NCBI RefSeq assembly: GCF_002086735.1 | Contig: NZ_MVIJ01000008.1 | Coordinates: forward strand, 92,150 to 156,149 | Source of the DNA: Mycobacterium scrofulaceum | GTDB taxonomy: Bacteria; Actinomycetota; Actinomycetes; Mycobacteriales; Mycobacteriaceae | DNA length: 64,000 nt | Direction: 5' to 3' | Part shown: piece after piece, positions 53,579-63,922 of the stretch | Position numbering within the stretch: position 1 is the first letter of the stretch | Layout of the letters: each line of letters begins with the position of its first letter | Program-made: the position numbers and the translations under genes | Notes under the pieces: generated by a model | The model's input: only the letters and a program-made list of their open reading frames with translations | What the model was told of the DNA's origin: nothing | Database searches by the model: none

Positions 53579-53856
53579 ATGCCACGCAGCCTGAAGAAGG
53601 GCCCGTTCGTCGACGACCACCTGCTGAAGAAGGTGGACGTGCAGAACGAAAAGAACACCAAGCAGGTCATCAAGACCTGGTCCCGGCGTTCCACGATCAT
53701 CCCGGATTTCATCGGCCACACCTTCGCCGTCCACGACGGGCGCAAGCACGTCCCGGTGTTCGTCACCGAGGCGATGGTCGGCCACAAGCTTGGTGAATTC
53801 GCCCCGACGCGCACCTTCAAGGGACACATCAAGGACGACCGGAAGGCCAAACGGCG

Positions 53857-53860
<4 letters not shown>
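53579..53860 (+). CDS. rpsS: 30S ribosomal protein S19
   Basis: A 93-residue S19 of the 30S head. [20 protein letters not shown] and [20 protein letters not shown] are standard. The start has CTCGAGGAG upstream. Its stop overlaps rplV by 4 bp (ATGA). Confidence 0.98.
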
Positions 53861-55241
<1,381 letters not shown>

Positions 55242-55244
55242 ATC

Positions 55245-55661
55245 ATGTTGATTCCCCGCAGGGTTAAACACCGTAAGCAACACCACCCCCGCCAACGCGG
55301 CATCGCCAGCGGCGGCACGGCGGTGAACTTCGGTGACTACGGCATCCAGGCCCTGGAGCACGCCTACGTCACCAACCGCCAGATCGAGTCCGCGCGTATC
55401 GCCATCAACCGCCACATCAAGCGTGGCGGCAAGGTGTGGATCAACGTCTTCCCGGACCGCCCGTTGACCAAGAAGCCGGCCGAAACCCGGATGGGCTCGG
55501 GTAAGGGCTCACCGGAATGGTGGGTGGTCAACGTCAAGCCGGGCCGCGTGCTGTTCGAGCTGAGCTACCCCAACGAGCAGGTGGCGCGGGCGGCGCTCAC
55601 CCGGGCAATCCACAAGTTGCCGATCAAGGCGCGCATCGTGACTCGAGAGGATCAGTTCTGA
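55245..55661 (+). CDS. rplP: 50S ribosomal protein L16
   Basis: A 138-residue L16, placed near the A-site t[23 protein letters not shown] and [20 protein letters not shown] are conserved. It begins 3 bp after rpsC and its stop overlaps rpmC by one base. Confidence 0.98.
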   Translation: MLIPRRVKHRKQHHPRQRGIASGGTAVNFGDYGIQALEHAYVTNRQIESARIAINRHIKRGGKVWINVFPDRPLTKKPAETRMGSGKGSPEWWVVNVKPGRVLFELSYPNEQVARAALTRAIHKLPIKARIVTREDQF

Positions 55662-55894
55662 TGGCCGTGGGAATTTCGCCCGGCGAACTGCGGGAGCTCA
55701 CCGACGAAGAGCTCGCCGAGCGTCTGCGTGAGTCCAAGGAGGAGCTGTTCAACCTCCGTTTCCAGATGGCGACCGGGCAGCTGTCCAACAACCGCCGGCT
55801 GCGCACGGTGCGGCAGGAGATCGCGCGTGTCTACACCGTGCTGCGCGAACGAGAACTGGGCCTGGCCAGCGGGCCCGACGGTAAGGAATCGTGA
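55661..55894 (+). CDS. rpmC: 50S ribosomal protein L29
   Basis: A 77-residue L29, a two-helix protein at the exit tunnel. The core [20 protein letters not shown] and [20 protein letters not shown] are clear. It overlaps both neighbours by one base (TGATG at each end). Confidence 0.97.
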   Translation: MAVGISPGELRELTDEELAERLRESKEELFNLRFQMATGQLSNNRRLRTVRQEIARVYTVLRERELGLASGPDGKES

Positions 55895-56238
55895 TGGCAG
55901 AAGCGAAGAAGGCGGCACCGAAGGCGGCCGCGCAGGACGCCGGGTCGAAAGACAAGGGCCCCAAGCACACTCCCGCCAACCCGAAGGTGCGTGGCCGGCG
56001 CAAGATGCGCATCGGCTACGTGGTGAGTGACAAGATGCAGAAGACCATCGTGGTCGAGCTGGAAGACCGCGTGCGGCACCCGCTGTACGGCAAGATCATC
56101 CGCACCACCAAGAAGGTGAAGGCGCACGACGAGAACAGCACCGCGGGCATCGGCGACCGCGTCTCGCTGATGGAGACTCGTCCGACGTCGGCGACCAAGC
56201 GGTGGCGGCTCGTCGAAATCCTGGAAAAGGCGAAGTAG
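55894..56238 (+). CDS. rpsQ: 30S ribosomal protein S17
   Basis: A 114-residue S17, a primary 16S rRNA binder. The OB-fold part begins [20 protein letters not shown] and is followed by [20 protein letters not shown]. The first 35 residues are an Ala/Lys-rich extension, shorter than that of M. tuberculosis S17 as I recall it. I use the ATG at 55894; the GTG at 55891 would add one residue. The S10 operon breaks here: a terminator and atsA follow instead of rplN. Confidence 0.96.
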   Translation: MAEAKKAAPKAAAQDAGSKDKGPKHTPANPKVRGRRKMRIGYVVSDKMQKTIVVELEDRVRHPLYGKIIRTTKKVKAHDENSTAGIGDRVSLMETRPTSATKRWRLVEILEKAK

Positions 56239-56253
56239 CCCGGAAGCGACATC

Positions 56254-56287
56254 GAAACGCCCGAGACCCGAAGGTCTCGGGCGTTTC
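56254..56287 (+). terminator. Intrinsic terminator after rpsQ
   Basis: A perfect 15-bp stem (56254-56268 with 56273-56287) and CGAA tetraloop, starting GAAACGCCC and ending GGGCGTTTC. It starts 16 bp after the rpsQ stop and separates the ribosomal operon from the sulfatase island. Confidence 0.85.
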
Positions 56288-56342
56288 ACTCTGCCGGGCC
56301 TGAGGCGGTTGCGAAAAGCGATCGGAACATTCGCGGTCGCGT

Positions 56343-56348
56343 TACGCT
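56343..56348 (+). promoter_or_regulatory. -10 element for leaderless atsA transcript
   Basis: TACGCT lies 6 nt before the atsA ATG, which has no Shine-Dalgarno sequence. The distance predicts a transcript starting at the start codon. Confidence 0.45.
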
Positions 56349-56354
56349 CTGCGG

Positions 56355-58715
56355 ATGTCGACTGACTCCCGAGCGTTTCAAGGCAAGATCGAGCTGGACA
56401 TCCGGGACTCCGAGCCGGATTGGGGGCCGTACGCCGCGCCGACCGCGCCGGAGAACTCGCCGAACATCCTGTACCTCGTGTGGGACGACACCGGCATCGC
56501 GACGTGGGACTGCTTCGGCGGACTGGTCGAGATGCCCGCCATGACCCGCATCGCCGAGCGCGGTGTGCGGCTGTCGCAGTTCCACACCACCGCGCTGTGC
56601 TCGCCGACCCGCGCGTCGCTGCTCACCGGCCGCAACGCCACGACGGTCGGCATGGCCACCATCGAGGAGTTCACCGACGCGTTCCCGAATGCCAACGGCC
56701 GCATCCCGTTCGACACGGCGTTGCTCTCCGAGGTGCTCGCCGAGCGCGGGTACAACACCTACTGCGTCGGCAAGTGGCACCTCACGCCGCTCGAGGAGTC
56801 CAATCTGGCCTCGACCAAACGACATTGGCCGACCTCGCGGGGCTTCGAGCGGTTCTACGGCTTCCTGGGCGGTGAGACCGACCAGTGGTATCCGGACCTG
56901 GTCTACGACAACCATCCGGTCAACCCGCCGGGCACACCGGAAGACGGCTACCACCTCTCCAAGGACATCGCCGACAAGACCATCGAATTCATCCGCGACG
57001 CCAAGGTGATCGCACCGGACAAGCCGTGGTTCAGCTACGTGTGCCCGGGCGCCGGGCACGCGCCGCACCACGTCTTCGCCGAGTGGGCCGACAGGTACGC
57101 CGGCAAGTTCGACATGGGATACGAGGCCTACCGCGAAATCGTCCTGGAGAAGCAGAAGTCGATGGGCCTCGTGCCGCCCGACACCGAACTGTCGCCGGTC
57201 AACCCGTACTCGGACGTCACGGGCCCGCAGGGCGAGCCGTGGCCGATGCAGGACACCGTGCGGCCGTGGGAGTCGCTGGCCGATGACGAGAAGAAGCTGT
57301 TCAGCCGGATGGCGGAGGTGTTCGCCGGTTTCCTGAGCTACACCGACGCCCAGATCGGCCGGATCCTGGACTATTTGGAGGAGTCCGGTCAGCTGGACAA
57401 CACCCTGATCGTGGTGATCTCCGACAACGGTGCCAGCGGCGAGGGCGGGCCGAACGGTTCGGTGAACGAGGGCAAGTTCTTCAACGGCTACATCGACACC
57501 GTCGAAGAGAGCATGAAGCTGTTCGACCACCTCGGTGGCCCGCAGACCTACAACCATTACCCCATCGGCTGGGCGATGGCCTTCAACACGCCCTACAAGC
57601 TGTACAAGCGGTACGCCTCGCACGAGGGCGGCATCGCCGACACGGCGATCATTTCATGGCCCAATGGTGTTGCGGCGCACGGGGAGATCCGTGACCACTA
57701 CGTCAACGTCTGCGACATCACGCCCACGGTTTACGACCTGCTGGGCATGGCACCGCCCGACACGGTGCGGGGCATCGCCCAGAAGCCGTTGGACGGCGTG
57801 AGTTTCAAGGCGGCCCTCGATGATCCGGGCACCGACACCGGAAAGCGCACCCAGTTCTACTCCATGCTCGGCACCCGCGGGATATGGCACGAGGGTTGGT
57901 TCGCCAACACCGTCCACGCGGCCACGCCCGCCGGCTGGTCGCATTTCGACACCGACCGCTGGGAGCTGTTCCACATCGAGACCGACCGCAGCCAATGCCA
58001 CGACCTGGCCGCCGAGCACCCGGACAAACTCGAAGAACTCAAGGCGCTGTGGTTCTCCGAGGCGGCCAAGTACAACGGGCTGCCGCTCTCCGACCTGAAC
58101 ATCATCGAGACCATGACGCGGTTCCGCCCGTACCTCGTCGGTGAGAGGTCCAGCTACGTCTACTACCCCGACTGCGCGGACGTGAGTATCGGCGCCGGGG
58201 CCGAAATCCGCGGCAGGTCGTTCTCGGTGCTGGCCGAGGTGACCGTGGACACCACCGGCGCGGAGGGGGTGCTCTTCAAGCAGGGCGGCGCCCACGGTGG
58301 GCACGTGCTGTTCATCCAGGACGGGCACCTGCATTACGTGTACAACTTTCTGGGCGAGCGGCAGCAGGCGGTCTCCTCGTCGGGCGCGGTGCCGCTGGGC
58401 AGACACCTGCTCGGGGTGAGTTATGCGCGGACCGGAACCGTGCCGGACAGCCACACGCCGCTCGGCGACGTCACCTTGTTCATCGACGACGACGTGGTCG
58501 GCACGCTCGCGGACGTGCAGACCCATCCCGGGACCTTCGGGATCGCCGGTGCCGGCATCACCGTCGGACGAAACGGCGGCTCGGGGGTGTGCAACCGCTA
58601 CAAGGCGCCGTTCTCGTTCACCGGGGGCACCATCGCGCAGGTCACCGTCGACCTCTCCGGTCGGCCGTACATAGACGTGGAAGCCGAAATTGCGCTTGCC
58701 TTTTCGCGCGACTGA
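56355..58715 (+). CDS. atsA: Arylsulfatase AtsA
   Basis: A 786-residue type I sulfatase, which hydrolyses sulfate esters. The maturation signature C82-S-P-T-R86 in ALCSPTRASLLTGR marks Cys82, which must be converted to formylglycine. Metal ligands include the D-D pair in YLVWDDTGIATWD (about residues 44-45) and SDNGASGEGG further on, with GKWHLTP as a second sulfatase signature. The C-terminal 180 residues (ADVSIGAGAEIRGRSFSVLA onward) look like a LamG-type beta-sandwich. No signal peptide is visible. The converting enzyme is encoded at 61774. Corresponds to Rv0711. Confidence 0.95.
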   Translation: MSTDSRAFQGKIELDIRDSEPDWGPYAAPTAPENSPNILYLVWDDTGIATWDCFGGLVEMPAMTRIAERGVRLSQFHTTALCSPTRASLLTGRNATTVGMATIEEFTDAFPNANGRIPFDTALLSEVLAERGYNTYCVGKWHLTPLEESNLASTKRHWPTSRGFERFYGFLGGETDQWYPDLVYDNHPVNPPGTPEDGYHLSKDIADKTIEFIRDAKVIAPDKPWFSYVCPGAGHAPHHVFAEWADRYAGKFDMGYEAYREIVLEKQKSMGLVPPDTELSPVNPYSDVTGPQGEPWPMQDTVRPWESLADDEKKLFSRMAEVFAGFLSYTDAQIGRILDYLEESGQLDNTLIVVISDNGASGEGGPNGSVNEGKFFNGYIDTVEESMKLFDHLGGPQTYNHYPIGWAMAFNTPYKLYKRYASHEGGIADTAIISWPNGVAAHGEIRDHYVNVCDITPTVYDLLGMAPPDTVRGIAQKPLDGVSFKAALDDPGTDTGKRTQFYSMLGTRGIWHEGWFANTVHAATPAGWSHFDTDRWELFHIETDRSQCHDLAAEHPDKLEELKALWFSEAAKYNGLPLSDLNIIETMTRFRPYLVGERSSYVYYPDCADVSIGAGAEIRGRSFSVLAEVTVDTTGAEGVLFKQGGAHGGHVLFIQDGHLHYVYNFLGERQQAVSSSGAVPLGRHLLGVSYARTGTVPDSHTPLGDVTLFIDDDVVGTLADVQTHPGTFGIAGAGITVGRNGGSGVCNRYKAPFSFTGGTIAQVTVDLSGRPYIDVEAEIALAFSRD

Positions 58716-59367
58716 GGCATTGGCGCTGTGCCTGTTGGCGGCCCCGGCGGTGGGCTGCGAGAAGACCACCGCCGGCACCGCCGTCGGCGGGAGCGCTTCG
58801 GCGACGACCTCGACGACGCGGCCCTCCGACCCTGCCGAGCCGGTGCCCGGCGTCGAAACGACGCTGCCCGACCACATCCCACCCAACGCCCTGGCGTGCT
58901 TCCCGCCCCCGCCCGCCAGCGGCTCGATGACCAAGGCCTCCGTCGCGGACCCGGTCGCGCCCGTGCTCACGGTCGCGCTGCCGGACGGCTGGCCGTCGAC
59001 GCCGGGCACCGGTGACGTCGCGTTGACGTCGGCAGGCCCCGACGGCATGTCGGTGCGCGTGACCATCGCCCGCACCGACCTCGACCCCGGCGGGGCGTTC
59101 CTGCGTTATGCCAGCGACCTGCGAACGGCGCGGCCCGGCGTCAAGGTCACCGTCACGGCGGCCCAGTTCTGCGGCTACAGCAGCCAGCTGCTCGACGGCA
59201 CCGGCGGAGGCCCGGGAGCAAACGACTTCGCCGACCGCATCACCCACGTCTGGACGAACACCCAGGCGTATCTGGTGGCCATCCACCTGGAGGGTCCCGG
59301 CAAATCGCCCGATTTCGAAGCGGCGAAATCGACCGTCACGCAGCAGTTCGCGGTCATTATCCCCTGA
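58690..59367 (+). CDS. LpqN/LpqT-like lipoprotein
   Basis: A 225-residue predicted lipoprotein. The TTG at 58690, inside the last codons of atsA (26-bp overlap), gives a signal sequence with lipobox APAVGC and lipidated Cys23. A Thr/Ser/Pro linker follows, then a domain (VALPDGWPSTPGTGDVALTS, then RYASDLRTARPGVKVTVTAA) that resembles the mycobacterial LpqN/LpqT family. The resemblance is by eye only. The overlap with atsA means the two are cotranscribed. Absent between atsA and Rv0712 in M. tuberculosis. Role unknown. Confidence 0.78.
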   Translation: MRLPFRATEALALCLLAAPAVGCEKTTAGTAVGGSASATTSTTRPSDPAEPVPGVETTLPDHIPPNALACFPPPPASGSMTKASVADPVAPVLTVALPDGWPSTPGTGDVALTSAGPDGMSVRVTIARTDLDPGGAFLRYASDLRTARPGVKVTVTAAQFCGYSSQLLDGTGGGPGANDFADRITHVWTNTQAYLVAIHLEGPGKSPDFEAAKSTVTQQFAVIIP

Positions 59368-59386
59368 AATTTGCCGTTCCCCCTGC

Positions 59387-59410
59387 TAGCATCTGGCCCG
59401 TGATGCCCCA
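59387..59410 (+). promoter_or_regulatory. Possible promoter and micro-ORF before the first DUF4436 gene
   Basis: TAGCAT (59387-59392) would start transcription near 59399-59400, at the sequence GTGATGCCCCAATGA. That reads as a five-codon leaderless frame whose stop overlaps the ATG of the DUF4436 gene (ATGA at 59411-59414). A GCTAGCATC core is also found before the second DUF4436 gene. Confidence 0.3.
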
Positions 59411-60346
59411 ATGACCGCCGGGACTCCGGCGCCCCCCGCGCCGCCGGCCCCCGCCAACCACCGCGGCCGGCAAATCGCGATCGCTTTCGGGATCGTCGCG
59501 GCCCTGATCGTCATCTACGCCCTGTCGCTGATCGCCGTGCACCTGCTGGCAAAGTCGGCGCCGGCGCTTCCGTCGGTCGACCTGAGCAAGGTGGAGGCCG
59601 AAGACAGCGTCGTTCAGGTGCGCCTGGAGAAGCTGGACACCGTAGCGAACCGCCTGACGGTGAACGTGACCGTCTACCCCAAGGATTCGTTGTACGACAG
59701 GAACTTTGGGGTGCTGACCACCGACGCCGCGGTACGGCTGTACCCCGACAACGACCTCGGCGACCTGCAATACCCGGTGGGGAAGGCGCCGGCCCAGGTC
59801 AGCACGACCATCGTGGCCCACGGCGACCCCGCCAACTGGCCGTTCGACACCTACAAGACCGAGGTGATCGCCGCGGACGTGTTCACCGGTACCGGCGCGA
59901 ACCGCGAGAAGGCGCCCGCCCGCGTCGAGGCGACCGGCAAGCTGGACGGCTGGGACGCCACCGTCACCCGCATCCACGACCCCGAAGACGCCAATCCCGA
60001 TGTGCAGGACGACCTCGTGATCACGTTGCAAAGGTCCAAGGGCGCGTTGATCTTCGACGTCGGCATCTGCCTGGTCCTCATTGCGCTGCCGGTGCTGGCC
60101 CTGTGGGTGGCCATTCCGATGGCGCTGGGGCGGACCACGTTCCTGCCGCCGTTGGGGACGTGGTTCGCGGCGCTGCTGTTCGCCGTCGTCCCACTGCGCA
60201 ATTTCCTGCCCGGTTCCCCGCCGCCGGGCTCGTGGATCGACCAGGCCGTCGTGTTGTGGGTGCTGATCGGGTTGGTGACGGCGATGTCGCTGTTCATCGT
60301 CGCCTGGTGGCGATCCCGCGAGAAAAAGACGCCGAAGAGGACGTGA
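59411..60346 (+). CDS. DUF4436 membrane protein, copy 1
   Basis: A 311-residue DUF4436 protein. One N-terminal helix (about residues 22-47) is followed by a periplasmic domain of about 150 residues (VANRLTVNVTVYPKDSLYDR; DLGDLQYPVGKAPAQVSTTI; NWPFDTYKTEVIAADVF). Three C-terminal helices (about residues 217-240, 246-265 and 273-298) flank LPPLGTWFAALLFAVVPLRN and FLPGSPPPGSWIDQ. It is a paralogue of the protein at 62892. M. tuberculosis has one copy, Rv0713. The stop is 3 bp from the convergent pstS stop. No function is known. Confidence 0.87.
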   Translation: MTAGTPAPPAPPAPANHRGRQIAIAFGIVAALIVIYALSLIAVHLLAKSAPALPSVDLSKVEAEDSVVQVRLEKLDTVANRLTVNVTVYPKDSLYDRNFGVLTTDAAVRLYPDNDLGDLQYPVGKAPAQVSTTIVAHGDPANWPFDTYKTEVIAADVFTGTGANREKAPARVEATGKLDGWDATVTRIHDPEDANPDVQDDLVITLQRSKGALIFDVGICLVLIALPVLALWVAIPMALGRTTFLPPLGTWFAALLFAVVPLRNFLPGSPPPGSWIDQAVVLWVLIGLVTAMSLFIVAWWRSREKKTPKRT

Positions 60347-60349
60347 GGG

Positions 60350-61477
60350 CTACTCCGCATTCGAAGTGTCGCGGGGGCCGATCGCGTCGACGGCGCTCGA
60401 CACCCGCGCCCGGAAGTCCACCGACAGCGGGATGTAGCCGGTCCTCGCGAGGTCGACCTGCCCGGGACCGATCGCTGCCTGCAGGAAGGCCCTGACCGCC
60501 TTGGCCACGTCGGCGCTGGGATAGGTGGAACAGACGATCTCGTAGGTGGCCAGGACGATCGGGTAGACGTCGGGTTGGGCCGGGTTGTAGAACGACGAGA
60601 GGTCGAGCACGAGGTTGTTGCCGTCGCCGATGACCTTGGCGCCTGCGATCGTCTTGCCGACCGCGTCGGCGCCGATCCGGACCGGCCGCAACGACCTGCG
60701 GCTGGCCGGGGTCTTGATCTCCGCGGCGAACAGCCCTTCCTTGAGCGCGAACGACAGTTCGTTGTAGCTGATCGCCCCCTCGGTGGTTCTGACCAGCGCG
60801 GCGGTGCCTGCGTTGCCCGCGGCGCCGATTCCGACGCCGCCGCTGAACGCCTTGCCGGTGCCCTTGTTCCAGGCCCCGCCTGAGGCGGCCTTCAGGTAGG
60901 ACTGGAAGTTGTCGGTGGTCCCGGACGCGTCGCTGCGGTAGATGACGTGGATGTCCTCTGCGGGCATGGATGCGTTGAGGGCGGTGAGGGCCGGATCGTC
61001 CCAGCGCGTGATGGTCCCGTTGAAGATCTTGGCCAGCGTCGGCCCGTCGAGCACCAAAGAGTCGGCGGCGGCGAGGTTGTAGGTGATGGCCAGCGGACCG
61101 AACACCACCGGCAGGTTCCAGGCGTCCGAACCAGCGCATCGCCGTCTGGCGGCGGCGTATTGGTCATCGGTCAGCGGTACGTCAGATCCAGCGAAATCGG
61201 TCTTGCCGGAGAGGAAATCGCTGACGCCGGCGCCGGAGCCGTTGGCCGTGTAGTTGAGGTTCTGCCCGGGGCAGGCCTTGGTATAGGCGGCGATGAACCG
61301 GTTCATCGCGTTGGCCTGTGCGGTCGAGCCGCTGGCGGACAAGTCCTGGTCGCCACCGCAGTTGACCTTCGCTCCGGCGGTGTACGGCAGGGTCGCGGGA
61401 GCGCTGCTGCATGCCGGAAGCGCCAAAGCGCCCGCGGCAAGCAAGCTCATGGCGGCGGCTGAGCGATTGCGCTTCAC
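60350..61477 (-). CDS. pstS: Phosphate-binding lipoprotein PstS
   Basis: A 375-residue substrate-binding protein of the phosphate ABC importer. The signal sequence ends LALPAC with lipidated Cys23. The phosphate-coordinating segments are [25 protein letters not shown] and [16 protein letters not shown]. No pstC, pstA or pstB lies nearby, so it must use a transporter encoded elsewhere or act as a sensor. The ATG at 61477 begins MKRNRS, a normal signal-peptide n-region. PHO-box-like 11-mers lie 108-140 bp upstream. It is inserted in reverse orientation in the middle of the sulfatase island. Confidence 0.92.
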   Translation of the reverse strand: MKRNRSAAAMSLLAAGALALPACSSAPATLPYTAGAKVNCGGDQDLSASGSTAQANAMNRFIAAYTKACPGQNLNYTANGSGAGVSDFLSGKTDFAGSDVPLTDDQYAAARRRCAGSDAWNLPVVFGPLAITYNLAAADSLVLDGPTLAKIFNGTITRWDDPALTALNASMPAEDIHVIYRSDASGTTDNFQSYLKAASGGAWNKGTGKAFSGGVGIGAAGNAGTAALVRTTEGAISYNELSFALKEGLFAAEIKTPASRRSLRPVRIGADAVGKTIAGAKVIGDGNNLVLDLSSFYNPAQPDVYPIVLATYEIVCSTYPSADVAKAVRAFLQAAIGPGQVDLARTGYIPLSVDFRARVSSAVDAIGPRDTSNAE

Positions 61478-61773
61478 TTCGGCGATTCCTTGCGGGCAAC
61501 GGATCCGGCGGTGCGGGGCTCGGGTGTCACCCCTTTCGGCACATGTCGAGACTTACCGTCATGCTCGCGAGCAAGCAAACCAATTTCAGGTGAACCGGTT
61601 GGCTCGGCCTGGCGAACAGAGGGTAGCATCGCGCCCTAATCGGCTGGGGCAGAAGGAAATTGAGGCCGGTCTCGATCGGCATGCTTCGGCGTCGGGTCCT
61701 CCCGCAGTTATCCGCGGGTGCCCGTTTCTCCCGCGGCGTCACCGGCACTGCGCCGTGGTCCTACGCTGAAGTG
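61478..61773. promoter_or_regulatory. Divergent control region between pstS and the FGE gene, with PHO-box-like repeats
   Basis: On the minus strand three consecutive 11-mers span 61585-61617. The outer two (GTTCGCCAGGC and GTTCACCTGAA, exactly 22 bp apart) match the GTTCACC-type unit of actinobacterial PHO boxes; the middle one is poor. TAGCAT at 61624-61629 may be a -10 for the plus-strand FGE gene. The plus frame is open from 61660 but that part lacks FGE similarity. Confidence 0.5.
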
Positions 61774-62664
61774 GTGCTTACCGAGCTGGTCGACTTGCCT
61801 GGCGGGTCGTTCCGCATGGGTTCGACCAGCTTCTACCCTGAAGAGGCGCCCATCCACACCGTCACCGTCGGCCCGTTCGCGCTGGAGCGGCACCCGGTGA
61901 CCAATGCACAGTTCGCCGAATTCGTCGCCGCCACAGGCTATGTGACGGTAGCCGAGCAACCGATCGACCCTGCGCTCTATCCGGGCGCGGATCCCAGCGA
62001 ACTATGCCCGGGCGCCATGGTGTTTCGCCCGACGACGGGCCCGGTCGATTTGCGGGACTGGCGCCAATGGTGGCACTGGGCGCCGGGGGCGAACTGGCGC
62101 CATCCATTCGGGCCACACAGCCACATCGCCGATCGCCGGGACCACCCGGTGGTCCAGGTGGCCTACCCGGACGCCGCGGCCTACGCTCGCTGGGCCGGCC
62201 GGCGGCTGCCGAGCGAAGCCGAATGGGAGTACGCGGCGCGCGCGGGGAGCACGACGACCTACTCCTGGGGCGACGAGCCCAGAGTCGACGGACGGCTGAT
62301 GGCGAACACTTGGCAAGGAGACTTCCCCTACCGCAACGACGGGGCGCTCGGCTGGGTGGGAACGTCACCGGTGGGAACGTTTCCGCCCAACGGATTCGGC
62401 CTGCTCGACATGATCGGCAACGTGTGGGAGTGGACCGCCACCGAATTTTCCGCGCACCACCGCCTCGATCAGCCGCCGAAAGCCTGTTGCGCCCCGACGG
62501 GACCCCCGAACCCCTCGGTCAGCCAAGCCCTCAAAGGTGGTTCGCATTTGTGTGCGCCCGAGTATTGCCACCGTTACCGCCCGGCGGCCCGGTCGCCGCA
62601 GTCTCAGGACACCGCGACGTCCCATATCGGGTTTCGCTGCGCGGCGGACCCGGCGTCGCCCTAG
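61774..62664 (+). CDS. Formylglycine-generating enzyme (sulfatase maturase, Rv0712-like)
   Basis: A 296-residue FGE that oxidises the cysteine of the CxPxR motif in sulfatases to formylglycine, using copper and oxygen. The paired active-site cysteines are C260 and C265 in [31 protein letters not shown] and [15 protein letters not shown] are also diagnostic. I use the GTG at 61774 ([11 protein letters not shown]), which gives the M. tuberculosis length. The GTG at 61771 and an ATG at 61660 are upstream alternatives. Its certain client is AtsA, encoded 3 kb upstream; in M. tuberculosis the two genes are adjacent. Confidence 0.94.
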   Translation: MLTELVDLPGGSFRMGSTSFYPEEAPIHTVTVGPFALERHPVTNAQFAEFVAATGYVTVAEQPIDPALYPGADPSELCPGAMVFRPTTGPVDLRDWRQWWHWAPGANWRHPFGPHSHIADRRDHPVVQVAYPDAAAYARWAGRRLPSEAEWEYAARAGSTTTYSWGDEPRVDGRLMANTWQGDFPYRNDGALGWVGTSPVGTFPPNGFGLLDMIGNVWEWTATEFSAHHRLDQPPKACCAPTGPPNPSVSQALKGGSHLCAPEYCHRYRPAARSPQSQDTATSHIGFRCAADPASP

Positions 62665-62804
62665 CAAACCGGTGCCCCGCCACCCGCTGGTTCCGCGGAC
62701 GGCGCCGTCGTCGGGCAGATGAACGGCGGATGTCGCCCGGGTGACGGAACCGCAAGACGCACGCGGACATGGGAATTCGCCGCGCGACCAGCATGGCCGT
62801 TCGC

Positions 62805-62824
62805 TAGCATCCCACCACGTGGTG
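62805..62824 (+). promoter_or_regulatory. TAGCAT -10 with a perfect 12-bp palindrome before the second DUF4436 gene
   Basis: TAGCAT (62805-62810) is followed at 62813-62824 by CACCACGTGGTG, a perfect palindrome lying over the expected transcript start. The GCTAGCATC core also occurs before the first DUF4436 gene. The leader to the ATG at 62892 would be about 75 nt. Confidence 0.4.
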
Positions 62825-62891
62825 CCCCGACGAATGGAAACTCGGCGGCCATTTCCGCCCGGCCGGAGCAAGCCGTCACGGCGGTCGGCCC

Positions 62892-63875
62892 ATGACGTCT
62901 GAGGCACCGGCGCCGGCGTCGCCGCAACCGGCGGTCGGCGACCCGGCCGGACCGGCGAAGAAGAAGAAGAAATCGGCAGGCAAGGTGAAGCCGCCGAAGT
63001 TGAAGAAGTCCCAGGTCGAGATCGGGGTGGCCATCCTGGTCACCGTCGCCATCACCTATGCCCTCTCGCTGCTCTTCGTCCATGCCCTGCAGCGGGAATC
63101 GGGTCCGCTTCCTCCGCTGGACCTGAGTCAGGGCGGGGGTGATGCGACCATCGTGCAGCTACGCGTCGAGGAGCTGAAGCCGGTCGCAAATCGCCTCACG
63201 GTCAACGTGCTCGTGTACCCGGGTGTTGCGCAGTACGACCCACGATTCGACGTGTTGGGCAACGACGTCGCCGTGCGGCTGTATCCGACGAGCGACCTCG
63301 GGGACCTGAACTATCCGAAAGGGAAGGCGCCGGCACAACTCACGACGACCATCGAGGCGCACGGAAATCCCCGAAACTGGCCATTCGACAAGTACAAGAC
63401 CGAGCCGATCGCGGCCGACGCATTCGTCGGGTCCGGTGACAACCGTAGGAAGGTGCCGGCGCTCGTCGAGGTAACCGGCTCATTGGACGGTTGGAGCATC
63501 AACGTCGAGCGCGTCCGGGACCCGAGCGGCCTTCGGACATCGCGCTCGTTGGACACCGGCAACGTGGTCGTCACCCTGGAGAGGGCCGACGGCCCGCTTG
63601 TCTTCGACCTGGTCATCTGCCTCGTCCTGGTGGCCCTGCCGACCCTGGCCCTGCTGGTGGCCATCCCGATGGCAATGGGCAGGCGGAAGTTCGTCCCGCC
63701 CTTCGGCACCTGGTACGCCGCGATGCTGTTTGCCGTCGTGCCGCTGCGCAACATCCTGCCCGGCAGCCCACCGCCCGGTTCGTGGATCGACCAGGCCCTG
63801 GTGCAGTGGGTGCTGCTGGCGCTGGTGACGGCGATGAGCCTCTACATCTTCTCCTGGGTGCGCCAGGGGGACTGA
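62892..63875 (+). CDS. DUF4436 membrane protein, copy 2 (Rv0713-like)
   Basis: A 327-residue paralogue of the protein at 59411. The N-terminus has a Lys-rich cytosolic segment (residues 23-42), then a helix (about 44-66), the periplasmic domain (VANRLTVNVLVYPGVAQYDP; DLGDLNYPKGKAPAQLTTTI; NWPFDKYKTEPIAADAF) and three C-terminal helices ending near residue 323. NILPGSPPPGSWIDQA is nearly identical in both copies. Its place after the FGE gene makes it the equivalent of Rv0713. Copy 1 is therefore the extra gene. Confidence 0.87.
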   Translation: MTSEAPAPASPQPAVGDPAGPAKKKKKSAGKVKPPKLKKSQVEIGVAILVTVAITYALSLLFVHALQRESGPLPPLDLSQGGGDATIVQLRVEELKPVANRLTVNVLVYPGVAQYDPRFDVLGNDVAVRLYPTSDLGDLNYPKGKAPAQLTTTIEAHGNPRNWPFDKYKTEPIAADAFVGSGDNRRKVPALVEVTGSLDGWSINVERVRDPSGLRTSRSLDTGNVVVTLERADGPLVFDLVICLVLVALPTLALLVAIPMAMGRRKFVPPFGTWYAAMLFAVVPLRNILPGSPPPGSWIDQALVQWVLLALVTAMSLYIFSWVRQGD

Positions 63876-63901
63876 CCGACGAGTTCGTCGGAGGGGAGTG
63901 G

Positions 63902-63922
63902 CATACTCGAACCTATGTTCGA
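63902..63922 (+). promoter_or_regulatory. Leaderless promoter overlapped by a LexA (SOS) box
   Basis: CATACT (63902-63907) lies 7 nt before the ATG at 63915. TCGAAC (63907-63912), CTAT and GTTCGA (63917-63922) form the perfect mycobacterial SOS palindrome TCGAACN4GTTCGA. The box covers the transcript start and the start codon, so LexA should repress the gene until DNA is damaged. Confidence 0.75.
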
